A stretch of 64,000 nucleotides of DNA, from assembly GCA_010909165.1 (NCBI GenBank), contig VJWM01000025.1, forward strand, positions 2,666,001 to 2,730,000, given 5' to 3'. Position numbers and translations under genes: made by a program. Position 1 is the stretch's first letter. Each line of letters opens with the position of its first letter. The notes under the pieces were generated by a model. That model was not told the DNA's origin. It did no database searches and saw only the letters and a program-made list of their open reading frames with translations. This document shows positions 45,290 to 55,926 of this stretch, piece by piece. This DNA comes from Anthoceros angustus (lineage: Eukaryota > Streptophyta > Anthocerotopsida > Anthocerotales > Anthocerotaceae).

Positions 45290-46030
45290 TCAAGCTCCTC
45301 TCAAGAAGAGAGTGAACTAGACATGAACTGGATAGAGCCGGAACTCTGTATCTTGCAAGCTGCAAAACGTGAAGACTTTGATCGACACCAAGCAGGTGGC
45401 ACCAAGGAAAGGACCAAGACAGCAGCAGTCCGTTGGGCTGCCATTGTAGCTTCTTGTGCAAAACATGGGGTCAACAGGTCTGCCCGCCAGTGTCAGGAGA
45501 AGTGGGACTCTCTGTACTCTGATTTTAAGAAGATAAATGATTACCAGAAAGCGATTCCATCTGGCCAAGATGGATATTGGAGCATGGACAAGAAGTGTCG
45601 AACACAAGCTAGCCTCCCTGCAAAGTTTTTCTACCAGATTTTCGAACACATGCAGTCATGGCTCCAGCAAAGCAGAGTTGTGAATCCAGGCGGGTTGATC
45701 TTAGATTCAGGAGAGATGAACAATGCAGGTACAGCCACTCCAAGCTACAAATCATGAATTGAGTTGAATTTCCTTGTTTGTGGTTAGATTTGATTGGCTT
45801 TCGTTGTGCGCAGTTGTTGACAATTTTGGCATATCTTCAAGCGGTTGAGTACAAAGGGATGAAAACTTTGATTTATTTGGACACCAGAATCCTACTGTAT
45901 TTGAAGGAATGCCGAGCAGTTGTAGTCAACACACTGATGAGGACATGGACCCAAGGAACCATGGGACACCAGAACCTACTAGGACACCAAACAGCGTCTG
46001 TTCAGAAAGGGGTTTCTCCTGTCAAAAAGG
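45290..46030 (+). CDS. Myb/SANT-like (trihelix-type) DNA-binding protein of a Harbinger-type element
   Basis: The frame 45161-45757 contains WIEPELCILQAAKREDFDR, then RTKTAAVRWAAIVASCAKHGVNRSARQCQEKWDSLYSDFKKINDYQ. This is a trihelix/Myb-SANT fold with Trp residues at the expected spacing, followed by YWSMDKK and a Leu/Phe-rich helix. A GT donor at 45726 (AATGCAG/GTACAG) may lead to a further exon near 45830-46030. PIF/Harbinger transposons encode a Myb-like helper that binds the element ends and imports the transposase. The transposase at 49.0-50.35 kb faces this gene, which supports that reading. Without the neighbour it could be an ordinary trihelix factor. The true start is unclear: 45161 is an open-frame limit, and MNWIEPEL at 45323 is an attractive ATG. 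Confidence 0.6.
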
Positions 46031-46279
46031 GTTTTGGAAAAAATCCCAACCCTATTTCGCCGGAAACTGAAGTTGCTTTGGTTTTTGTTGGTTTTTGTAG
46101 ATGTTCATCCATCGGTTCCGCATTCTCGGCTCGCACCACTGTCGAGTCATTTACACCGCATTGGCGCCTTGTACTCGTGTTCATGGCGATTTAGTCGGTG
46201 TGATGAAGGGCTAGTGACCTCATTGTTCCATAATTTCGTCATGTCCGTAGTTTCTGCATTTTGTGTGGTTGTGTATGTT

Positions 46280-48245
46280 TTTGTATACCAGGGGGGCCTA
46301 GGTGCGCATAAGTGCGCGTCTAAACAACGCTTATGCGCAAACTTGTGCACGACTGCAAAAAGAACGCGAAAAATAATCTTCTAATGGGACACATGTCCTT
46401 TGAGGTCCGAGGATGTCTTGGAACTCCCAACAAAATAACAAGTAGTAGACATCGGCGGAGGTTCACCTAGACCGCTCTCATATATCTATCCTATGCCCTA
46501 ATGCGATGAAGAACACCCTATCCCTTTTATCCTTTACGGTGTTTAGTCTCTTTCGGTGACCTAGTACCGGTTATCATCAAACATGTTAGGGGCCAACGGG
46601 TGAACAAGTGCATGTACCGGGGGCCTAGGCGCGCATAAGTGCGCGCACTGGGGCCAGGCAGGGGCCAGGGGGCCTAGGTGCGCATAAGTGCGCGTCTAAA
46701 CAACGCTTATGCAAACTTGTGCACGCACCAAGGTCAAGAAGGGCCTAGGAGCATGAACCCATATGGTTCATGCCTCCTAGTGCATTCAGACAGTTCATCC
46801 AAAGAAAAAGAGCAAAAGTCTAAAAACCCTTAAAACCCTAAAAAATCACAAAAAGTCCAGTTTTTGGCAGCGACTTGCCCTAAAATTTGACAATTTTTGA
46901 ATTGTTTTGTATACCGGGGGCCTAGGTGCGCATAAGTGCGCGTCTAAACAACGCTTATGCGCAAACTTGTGCACGACTGCAAAAAGAACGCGAAAAATAA
47001 TCTTCTAATGGGACACATGTCCTTTTGGAGGTCCGAGGATGCCGAACTCCCAACAAAATAACAAGTAGTAGACATCGGAGGTTCACCTAGACCGCTCTCA
47101 TATATCTATCCTATGCCCTAATGCGATGAAGAACACCCTATCCCTTTTATCCTTTACGGTGTTTAGTCTCTTTCGGTGACCTAGTACCGGTTATCATCAA
47201 ACATGTTAGGGGCCAACGGGTGAACAAGTGCATGTACCGGGGGCCTAGGCGCGCATAAGTGCGCGCACTGTGGGGCCAGGGGCTGGGGCCAGGGGCCAGG
47301 GGCTGGGGCCAGGGGCCAGGGGCCAGGGGCTGGGGCCAGACTTGTGCGCGCATAAGTTTGCGCACTGTGCAGGCCCAGTGCACGCACCCAAGGTCAAGAA
47401 GGGCCTAGGAGCATGAACCCATATGGTTCATGCCTCCTAGTGCATTCCTGCATTCATCCAAAGAAAAAGAGCAAAAGTCTAAAAACCCTTAAAACCCTAA
47501 AAATCACAAAAAGTCCAGTTTTTAGGCAAGTGCGCGCACTTGCCCTAAAATTTTTGACAATTTTTGAATTGTTTTGTATACCGGGGGCCTAGCATAAGTG
47601 CGCGTCTAAACAACGCTTATGCGCAAACTTGTGCACGACTGCAAAAAGAACGCGAAAAATAATCTTCTAATGGGACACATGTCCTTTTGGAGGTCCGAGG
47701 ATGCCGAACTCCCAACAAAATAACAAGTAGTAGACATCGGCGGAGTTTCACCTAGACCGCTCTCATATATCTATCCTATGCCCTAATGCGATGAAGAACA
47801 CCTATCCCTTTTATCCTTTACGGTGTTTCCGCCTCTTTCGGTGACCTAGTACCGGTTATCATCAAACATGTTAGGGGCCAGGGTGAACAAGTGCATGTAC
47901 CGGGGGCCTAGGCGCGCATAAGTGCGCGCACTGGGGCCAGGGGCTGGGGCAGGGGCCGAGGCAGGGGCCGAGGCAGGGGCCGAGGCAGGGGCCGGGGCTG
48001 GGGCTGGGGCCAGACTTGTGCGCGCACTGTGGGCAGGAGGCCCAGTGCACGCACCCAAGGTCAAGAAGGGCCTAGGAGCATGAACCCATATGGTTCATGC
48101 CTCCTAGTGCATTCAGACAGTTCATCCAAAGAAAAAGAGCAAAAGTCTAAAAACCCTTAAAACCCTAAAAATCACAAAAAGTCCAGTTTTTAGGCAAGTG
48201 CAAAGTGCAGACTTGCCCTAAAATTTTGACAATTTTTTGAATTGT
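46280..48245. repeat. Three-copy tandem array of about 650 bp with GCGC-rich palindromic motifs
   Basis: Copies run about 46280-46907, 46908-47572 and 47573-48245. Each opens with GTATACCGGGGGCCTAG (copy 1 GTATACCAGGGGGGCC). Each then has GCGCATAAGTGCGCG, CGCTTATGCGCAAACTTG (shortened in copy 1's second block), CTAATGGGACACATGTCC, GGTTATCATCAAACATG, a G-rich GGGGCCAGG tract and AACCCATATGGTTCATGCC, and ends in CAGTTTTT and TTGACAATTTTTGAATTG. No protein is encoded. The array sits exactly between the Myb-like gene and the convergent Harbinger transposase. Confidence 0.9.
47270..47345 (+). repeat. G-rich GGGGCCAGG/GGGGCTGG minisatellite
   Basis: Tandem GGGGCCAGGGGCTGGGGCCA units, also present at 46650-46675 and 47935-48012 in the sister copies, where the unit shifts to GGGGCCGAGGCA. 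Runs of four Gs spaced 4-6 bases apart could form G-quadruplexes. Unit number differs in each copy of the larger array. Confidence 0.85.
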
Positions 48246-48568
48246 TTTTGTATTTGTTTTGATATTTTTTTTGTTTTAAAGGGTTCCTTTCGACGTTTTC
48301 AACCTTTTTTGTGCACCTCCCTAATGTGGATATGTTCTTACCTCATCTTTTTTCTAGTGGTTAAAACTTTGAACTAGTAGTGAGAACCTTTTGCAACTTT
48401 TGAATCTTGAGACGTTTGGCGTGGGCCCAGCTCCAAGTGCAGACCATGCCACTCTTATTCTCGCACTGCATGTGGATCAAGAACATTAGGTCAATGAAGA
48501 TATTATTGTCCCAATGTCTAAGAAACAAAGTCCTGTAAAATTCTTAGAGCGAGAGTATAGTCTTAGGA

Positions 48569-48805
48569 TTGAGTTGTATGAATGAAAGGTTGGTGCGCAA
48601 ACAAGTTTGCGCACGTAATCAACAAGAAGCCCTAAAAACTCTAAACGTTAGTATCGCTCAACACCGCAATGATTGCCGATGTTGGAGACTGCTTAGATGT
48701 GCGCGCATAAGTTTGCGCGGAATCTGGTCTAGTTTGAAAGAAAAAGCCGAGCGAGAATGGGACTTTAGGTTTTGCCACGCATTTGCAATCTACAATCTCA
48801 AATAA
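48569..48805 (+). other. Short open frame between the array and the transposase, unrecognised
   Basis: 79 codons, MSCMNERLVRKQVC..., Arg-rich, ending in YNLK. It overlaps a 10-bp-arm palindrome at 48593-48614 and a second GCGCGCATAAGTTTGCGCG motif at about 48700. It may be the far C-terminal exon of the Myb-like gene or chance. Confidence 0.25.
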
Positions 48806-49000
48806 CGTGTATCAAAACAATTATTCAAAAGGTTGCGGGTGACATGTCTACAGAGAAATACCAAAAAGGCTGATTATAGTGCGGATTTTTTCAAGTGCAA
48901 AAAGGGGTCCGGCCACGTCCGTGTGCAAAAAGGGGTTTCAGGAGAAACTCCTTTCTAAACAGACGCTGTTGATTCTTCAGCATTGTCTCCTTCGTGCCTT

Positions 49001-50353
49001 TCACCTTGCATGTGCACTCTTCTCAACATATCCTTCCAACAGCCTGCAGTACTCAGGCTCACCATATTGAAGACGTATGTTGTGCAAAATGCAACAGGCA
49101 TATGTCACTTCAGCGAAATATTCAGCTGAACCCCTCCATACTTTTTGTCCGAGTATATGCCAGATGCATTTAAGTTGACCAAAGGCTCCCTCCACTATCA
49201 TGCGAGTGGAGGACTGCTTGAAATTAAAAGAATCCCATTGAGCTGATAGCTGCCTTCCGGGATATGGTGTGACAACCCAAGGCATGTCGGGATACCCGGC
49301 ATCCGCCACAATGTATTCCCGAACCACACCTGTACTGAGTTGTAAGACTGGACCGTTCAGGCGTCATCCTGAACATGCATTAGCATACAACGAACTGTTT
49401 CGGAAAATTCTACTATCTGTGGCATTTCAAGGCCACCCAGTGACTACATCAAGGAAAGCTTTGTCGGGACCTACAACTGCCTGCATACCCATGGTGTAGG
49501 TGCCATACCTACCATACCAATCCGTGCTTAGCGAGCCTGCAGGCAATTCGATGGTGAAATGAGTGGTGTCAATTGCACCACAACAATTCACAAATCCATG
49601 TTGAAGTTGAAAGCCTTGCTTGATCTCTGTGAACCTTGGAGCAGTTGGCCATTGTAGGTGATGTTTGCCACGCTGCAAAATAGAAGTCACGAACCGACGA
49701 CAAACATTGAAGGCCGTGGACGAATCTACACCAAATAACTCACTGAGGGTGCGGTAAGAATCCCCAGTTGCAAGTCTTCGGAGAGAGATTCTAACTTGCT
49801 TCTCAACTGGTAAAATCCTCCCTCGGATATTTCGGAAGCCAAGAATTTATGTGGGTTGGAGGTCCATTGCAACCAGCGAACACAAGTAATCGAAAGAATC
49901 AGGCTTGAAGCGGTAGAACATAGCAAACCTAAGCGGATCCTCTCTTGCAACCAGCTTGTGGTGAAGGGAAAAAAGCCCATCCACACTCGGCTTAATGTAA
50001 TATTCACCGTACTGCACCCCATGAAGCATTCGGTGAGAGATTCCTGATATACGCTGCAAGTGAGCTAGAAGCATTGTGATATCAGACTGTAAAGAGTGCA
50101 ACACGGTCTCTAATTCTTCGAATTGGGCATCTACATCAAGTGGAGAAGAACCATTTGTTGACCGTCGCCTGCAATTACAACGATGAGGCCTCAAAGCAAT
50201 GGCATTAAAGGAATCAATTACTGCAAGGACACCTCCAAGCAATGGTAGTGTACTCTCCATTTGAAACAGCAGCCGAGAATGCTGCTTATGTCTTAGTCCG
50301 TGTGTGAAGACACCGGAGACCTGCTGCGAAAAGTTCCGGGTTCGGTTTGCCAC
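49001..50353 (-). pseudogene. PIF/Harbinger transposase (element 1), one frame with three nonsense codons
   Basis: One minus-strand frame runs the whole length. Its only breaks are TAA at 49847-49849, TGA at 49427-49429 and TGA at 49364-49366. Early residues are a Leu-rich helical region and FAMFYRFKPDSFDYLCSLV. After the first stop come GFRNIRGRILPVEKQVRISL and RRLATGDSYRTLSELFGVDSS, the helix-turn-helix of HARBI1-type proteins. GAIDTTHFTI holds the first catalytic Asp, ADAGYPDMPWVVTPYPG the second, and MIVEGAFGQLKCIWHIL the Glu. The DDE triad is therefore complete. The frame ends EGYVEKSAHAR. Intact length would be about 450 residues, normal for the family. It converges on the Myb-like gene at 45.3 kb, which suggests a two-gene autonomous element that died recently. 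Confidence 0.88.
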
Positions 50354-50359
50354 TTTACA

Positions 50360-50856
50360 TGCGGACGTCCTGCCACGTTAAAAAACTTACGGAACAGAGC
50401 TGGAAGCAAGTTCATGCGAATCCGCCCTTACATAAAATTCTTCTTCTTCTTCTTACAGGCATGAAAAGTTACAGGGAATGTGGAGACTCCATAAAAAGAA
50501 CGAGATTGGGAAATCCCATTTACCTTGAGGTGAAGGGATGTCGACAACCCACGACGGGCACCAGGCCAGGGGGCGTGCCCCCGCACTAATTAATGTACTC
50601 TGTAACCCCCAAGGTGTCGCCGTCCATAGGGAAGGGCCTACTTAGTACTTACCACTGGTGCGGGGAAGGGCCTACTTACCACTGGTGCGGCCGATGCCGC
50701 GTCTCCAGCGCTCGTCAGTTCCAGAGGTCTATATGTACTTCGTAAAATGTATGGCCAAGACCGGTTGTGCAAGCGACTTCCTGGCGGCGGTGTCGGCCTT
50801 TCGTGACGACGCATCGGTTTGGTGAGTAGGTACAATCGAAGTTCACATATGTGCAA
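50360..50856. other. Spacer between the two Harbinger elements
   Basis: No gene. A short direct duplication (GGGAAGGGCCTACTTA...CCACTGGTGCGG) lies at 50631-50692. The first element's outer end should lie here, but I could not identify its terminal repeat. Confidence 0.4.
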
Positions 50857-50873
50857 TAGGGGGTTTCAAACTT
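50857..50873 (+). repeat. Left terminal inverted repeat of Harbinger element 2
   Basis: TAGGGGGTTTCAAACTT, perfect match in inverse orientation to 54244-54260. Confidence 0.85.
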
Positions 50874-51489
50874 AGGATGTCGACAACAGTATCCGCCCTA
50901 TTTGAGGTTGCCTACCCCGCATATGAACCTCGCAATACGGGCCAGTCGGTTTCAATCTTAACTCCCGTCTGAAATCGGGGCCGGGTTGTGGCGTATTTGT
51001 TTGTACCATTGTTTCCGCCTTGCTTCCCATTTCATGTCCCGATTCGTTGCTCTTGCCCACACGTCCCTCCTCCCCGCTTCCCTCCTTCCTCGCCTCGCCC
51101 CACTTGAGACCGTTCGCGGTGGTAACCCTTTGCCTATCCGTCACGGCCGGGGTGCATTCTGTAATTTGTCTTGTTGGCTTGTGGCTGTTGTGCTCTTATT
51201 AAGAGATATCGAGCGAGGCAGTGGGTGTAGGGTTTAGGGTGAGTGGTGTCCACTGCACAGGGGATCTTGTAGCATACACATCCGTGAGGCGGCACACCGC
51301 CATCTCTTCCTGCTGCATCTGCTTTGGCTCGAAATGACACAATCTGCCTCTCCACGAAAATGGCGAATTAAGCGTGCAGCCCTCGAGGCGTGTGTATAGC
51401 CGTTGTCACTTCAAGGAAGAAGAAAAGTAACCTTCTGTTGGGAAGAAACCAAATTTGCGAGAGAAGATTATGAGCATATTGTCACTTGG

Positions 51490-52640
51490 CTAGAGCATCC
51501 GCCCACCACGCATGCTTTGGTGGCGGACAAGTGTTGGTGAGCCACTACGCAATTCGTGAAGGGCTTGATGTCTTTGGCGGATGTGGTAAGCAAAGGCGGG
51601 CGCTTATGTCTTGGTGCGAAAAGCATGAAGGAAAGATTTGCTACTTACAAGGCAAGGTACATGAAGGCGAGAGGCAAGGGACAAGACAGTTTTGGTGTGT
51701 TTGTAGAGGACCGGAAAAATGGTATTTTATCGCATAAATTGGACACCATGTGTGCTGGTTTGAACGCATGGACTCTTTGTTTGGAGCCAAAGCAAATGTG
51801 GAGCCATTATTTGAGCTAGACTGGATCGCAATGCAACAGGAGGCCAACGCAAGCTCCTTTAATTGGAGAATTCCTACCTCGCCATCGCAAGTATTCAAGA
51901 TCCTGACACCTCCCTTGGTTTAACTGAAGGAGACTCACAGTGTCCAAACGACGATGAATCTCAAATTCCTGAAGAATGTGAATCACAACCTCAAGATTAC
52001 GAACTTAGATGAGGACAATGCTTTCCCAAGTGAAGTCCCTAATGGTGGGAGGCTTTCCATATTAGGCATGAGATGAACTTAAATGAGGCGGCTCGCCAAG
52101 TGAAGTCGTTGATGGTGGGAGGCTTTCCATATCGGAAGAAGAAACAACGTTGAGACCGCCGCTTCTCCATTTGTACAGAAGCGTGTGCGAACAACACCTA
52201 CTGATGAGTGCAAGGCACCTCCAAAGCTGGATGCTGGGCCTAGCGTGGGGGCATCCAGAAATGCTTTTGCTGCTGCCTATCGTGATGCTACAATTACGAA
52301 AACTGAATGTAAGTCGTTACTAGCTACCAACAAATACATGCAAGAAGCAATGTTTTGTTTGCCAGAGTGTGCTCTTAACTGGTCTTCGCTATCGCAGGCA
52401 AGCGTCGTACTGATTCAGAGAAAATGGAGCTCTCTAGGGAGGAAAGTCAATCTAAACTACAGTGGGAGAAGGAAAAATGGGAGATGGAGAGGGCAGATCG
52501 GAAAGAGGAGCAAGCATTATTGCGGCAACAACGTAAGGAGGAGACTGATGAGCGTTTGAGGATACAAAACTGTTGCTCATTCAGACGGCCGTGGAAAAGG
52601 GCTACGACAGCGAGCAATTGGAGCATATGCTAAAGTTCAT
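51490..52640 (+). pseudogene. Myb/SANT-like accessory gene of Harbinger element 2, decayed
   Basis: The frame 51556-51819 includes SMKERFATYKARYMKARGKGQ, the third-helix region of the Myb/SANT-like proteins found with Harbinger and related elements, then SFGVFVEDRKNGILSHKLDTM. After a gap, 52185-52630 encodes a basic linker and a coiled coil (SEKMELSREESQSKLQWEKE, then WEMERADRKEEQALLRQQ). The parts lie in different frames with stops between, and the first two Myb helices are poor. Introns may explain some breaks, but the gene looks inactive. Confidence 0.55.
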
Positions 52641-52989
52641 TTGATTGGCAGAAATATAGCTTCCCTTCTAGGTGTTTGAGGACAACAAAACCAAGTAAGG
52701 CTTGCAAACGTTGTGGCAAATGATATCTTCATGCTTCTGGTCGACGAGACAAAGGAAGAACTCCACGTTCGTAATTTGTCTGAAGAGTAATCATCTTGAG
52801 ACTCACAAAACTCTCGTGAATGGTACTAGCCCCAACAACTTCACCAAGACTCTACTTGGTCACCTTCCTCCAAGCATGTCATCCATGTATCACCAAGGCG
52901 AGCTAACATGTTATGAAGAACACAACATGCTGCAACCCAGCGGACTACCTCCCGCATATCCCGAGGACATTTTATCTGCTGCCTCATTT

Positions 52990-54061
52990 CTCAAAGGGAG
53001 GCCCAACAAGATTTCAAAATACCTATGCAGGGCTCATTCCTAACTCTACTTTTGGCAAGGCAAAATTGAATTCGTGATTTTCCAAAGACATTTGAAGGGA
53101 GCCTTGTACGCAGTAGCTGGTAGACAAACCGTAGGCGTAATGCAAGTATGTACTCCCCGAAAAGTGAGTTTGCGGATCCTTGTACGCATCCGGTGGAACA
53201 CAAACGAGTCGACACCGACGACAACCCACATGCGGGTGATTCGTTTGTCAACATCGCAAACCACTTGCATGTTGATGGAATACCTGGCAAAGAGAGGTAG
53301 TGCAAGCTTAGTACTGTGTCTTGGGTTGCAAGCCCTCAAAACACATATTGTAGCATACCTTCTTTACGATCAAAGTACACGCCGCCATCCACACCGGTTT
53401 TTGTGATAGTGGTAATGTGGTGCCGTCTATAAAACCCACATGACTGGAAACCTTCCTCTTGCATGACACGTCCAAGCTTCGACGCCTTCCCAGCAGCCAC
53501 TCTAGCCAACCATCAAATTGAGCAAGTATAGCTTCTATCACTCGGTAAAAACAATTCGCCCAACCCCAAATATGGCTTGCATCTTGCCGACGCTAGCTCC
53601 ATTGCCATTAGCACCCAACCTACATAGGGTCAAAGCCAATGCCGTGCTTGGGAACACTGAGAACCATTGTTGAAAACTGGATGACCCTCAAGGACTGTGA
53701 AGAGTGACACGAAGCCCCGACGGGAGGTGCGAAATAGTTGCCTAAATTCCTCGTCAGCAATCATGGAGAAAGAATCGAGAAAGAAGTGCACAGGACGATG
53801 TCTAGGCTCTCGAGCAGACAAATAGCGAGAGGCACAAGAAAAAAAGAAAAGGTCAACAGCCTCATCTCCATCAGACGATTCGGAGGATGACGATTCGAAG
53901 GATGAGTCCTCAACAGAGGCGAACGCATTCCACCTGGAAAGGTCGCTCAAAAACTCTTGCCTCTCAGACTTGTAAGGCATGGTTGTTCTCCTTTGTTCCG
54001 CAGCGACCACAACCCAGACTTGGGTTTCTGGTTGAAGCGTGCGTGCAAGCTGTCCCAGCAA
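52990..54061 (-). pseudogene. PIF/Harbinger-like transposase of element 2, decayed
   Basis: Reading leftwards: a Ser/Glu-rich N-terminus (53630-54061, with SRWNAFASVEDSSFESSSSE). Then 53308-53541 has VIEAILAQFDGWLEWLLGRR and HVGFIDGTTLPLSQKPVW, the first catalytic Asp. MQVVCDVDKRITRMWV (about 53260-53310) precedes the second Asp region. NFALPKVELGM and IGILKSCWASL (52991-53080) correspond to the region around the catalytic Glu. The pieces lie in at least three frames. The signature IDGTTLPLSQKP differs from element 1 (IDTTHFTIELP), so the two belong to different subfamilies. Confidence 0.75.
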
Positions 54062-54243
54062 ACGGGATTGCAGTTGCCCGTCTCGGCAATGCCAGCTGAT
54101 ATCGTGAGCCGTCCAGGGATGATATACAAATCCAGCAGGTGCGACCCTGCTGGATATGATTTCTCGATATCAGCTCGCATTTCCTTACGAATACTCGTCG
54201 GATACATCTGGGTTCGTATTTCCATATCAGCTCCATTTTGCAC

Positions 54244-54260
54244 AAGTTTGAAACCCCCTA
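54244..54260 (-). repeat. Right terminal inverted repeat of Harbinger element 2
   Basis: AAGTTTGAAACCCCCTA, perfect reverse complement of the left end. In the minus-strand GT90-derived frame it codes for part of RLGGFKLV, so the element interrupts that gene. Confidence 0.85.
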
Positions 54261-55802
54261 ATCTCTGCTTATTGGTGCAAAGGAGCAGCAGTAAGGTTGT
54301 CACCCGGGCATGCAGGTGTGCTAACTCACATACATCCTGAGCCATGTTACGACATCTCCTTGCCACATGCTCCCTGGCAGACAAAATTTCATCAAAATAG
54401 GAGGCACTGGCAGCAGTCATGGCACAGGTGCGAGTCTGCGGCTGGCTTCCCAGCCCGGGCATGGTCTGTTCCAGAAACTCCCTCTGTAGAGGCGTGGCTT
54501 GGCACAGGAGCTTGGCGAGGCAAACGGGCTCGGCGAGGGGAGGGACGGAGGGCTGATAACTCAGCAACAGAGAGTACTCGGCGAGCCAATGCAGCATATA
54601 GTTATACACGCTGTACATACTCAGGTCATGTTACAGGAAATCGTCGTGCCCTTGCCGCCATAGCCATCATCGCAAGGGGAGCTTCATTCCCCGTCTCCAC
54701 CAGGTTCTTGATGCTGTTGCAGAGTTTTCCACGCTCCACCGGGAAGTATTCCCGGGCCGACATCAAGCCCCGCGTCAAGAACTCGACTGGATGGCCAGCA
54801 GCGGGGACCCGCACGCTATGGCGTGCTTGGAACTCACGGCCACGCGTGGCCCCGCAGAAAAGCATGAATCGTTGCTCGCACTGCCGCGCCACGCTCGAGC
54901 TCTTGAACCCCGTGACGAACTCATGACCCCAGTCTTGGACGTAGACGTGCGCGGGATTGCTAGACTGATTGCAAAGAAGGAGCTCTTCCCTGACGGGAGC
55001 GACATGCGGGTTCCCCCGCCAGTAGGCGAACGGGTCCCGGTCCTCCTACGGCGTCTCGCCCTCGCCCTGGAAGATGGCGTCTCGCTCCTGCGTCCAGGGT
55101 TTGAGACGCGTCTCGGGCCAGCCCCAGAAGGACCAGTCGGGAAAGGGGGATGTCGAGGCGTTCGTCCGAGCTGCAGTAGCGGAAGAGCGCGGGCATGCCG
55201 TGCCCCGGATCCGCCTTGCTGAAGTGCGGCTGATCCATGCAGTCGAACATGAGATCGAGGTCGGGGACCTGGCCGGGGAATCGATCCAGCAGCAGGAGGA
55301 GAGACCAAATGGTGAAGAGCCCGGGGCTCTGCACGCAGCGGTAGTAGTGCTCCACGTACAAGCGGCTATGGAGGATCACAACGCGGAAGGCAGCGAATTT
55401 TTTTGCGGCCGCGTCCTGGCGCCGGCACTGGGCTGAGCACCACAGCAGCTGCGCGTTTCTCCGCAGCTTCCCGATCCCCCAAAGTTACGTGCTCCGGGAA
55501 GGATGCTGGGGCGTGGGGAGGGGGTTGTCCCCGGCCGCTGTGGCCGCCAGCCATGGCACTCGACCTTTGATCAGCTGCAATCCGAGCACCAGCGCGAGCA
55601 GGAGGAGGCACAGGGTGAGCAGGAGGCTGCACCGCTTGCACTGCTGCGAGAGGAGAGCGTTCCAGCGGTGGTAGAGAGCGCGCGAGGGGGTGCCCCGTGG
55701 CCTCATGGTGCGGGCGCGGGAATTCTCTGAGGCACGCACCGAGTGGCGGACCTGCCTAGGGATCAGATCCCGCCTGCTGCAGGATTTGTCAGGGCAGGCC
55801 AT
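54261..55802 (-). pseudogene. GT90 (CAP10/Rumi-like, DUF821) O-glycosyltransferase pseudogene
   Basis: The N-terminus at 55802 (MACPDKSC...) has one membrane segment, RCSLLLTLCLLLLALVLGLQL, of type II layout. Then, across an unresolved junction, FRVVILHSRLYVEHYY, SPGLFTIWSLLLLLDRFPGQ, VPDLDLMFDCMD and LFRYCSSDERLDIP follow the GT90 domain order. Next, in the shifted frame, come DWSFWGWPETRLKPW, DPFAYWRGNPHVAPVREELL, FKSSSVARQCEQRFMLFCG and FLTRGLMSAREYFPVERG. Disabling changes are an extra base in a run of five Gs (plus strand 55145-55149), an in-frame TAG at 55046-55048, and a frame change with TGA at 54626-54628 before YSVYNYMLHWLAEYS. The product would be a Golgi or ER O-glycosyltransferase. 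The last codons run into the inserted Harbinger element. Confidence 0.8.
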
Positions 55803-55926
55803 GACGCCATGGGATTAGTTAGTGACGCGCATAGCAGCGATGATGGTGGGTTAAAATAGGGGTGAGGGGACTCGGAATCCTTTATGTAGACCTACTTTAG
55901 CAGTGAGTACAATATTTTTTCAACTA

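Larger units (their letters stand above)
50857..54260. mobile_element. PIF/Harbinger-type DNA transposon (element 2) with perfect 17-bp terminal inverted repeats
   Basis: The left end TAGGGGGTTTCAAACTT (50857-50873) is the exact reverse complement of the right end at 54244-54260. AAT flanks both sides if the element is taken as 50858-54259, which fits the 3-bp target duplication of this superfamily (usually TWA). Between the ends lie a Myb/SANT-like accessory gene on the plus strand and a DDE transposase on the minus strand, both decayed. Length is about 3.4 kb, normal for an autonomous copy. Confidence 0.8.

Noticed and set aside
46840-48180. Interstitial telomere repeats (AAACCCTTAAAACCCTAAAA)
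   Set aside because: Only two or three degenerate units occur per copy, as part of the larger tandem unit, so there is no true telomere array.
46280-48245. CRISPR-like repeat array
   Set aside because: Units are about 650 bp with no short regular repeat-spacer pattern, and the genome is eukaryotic nuclear.
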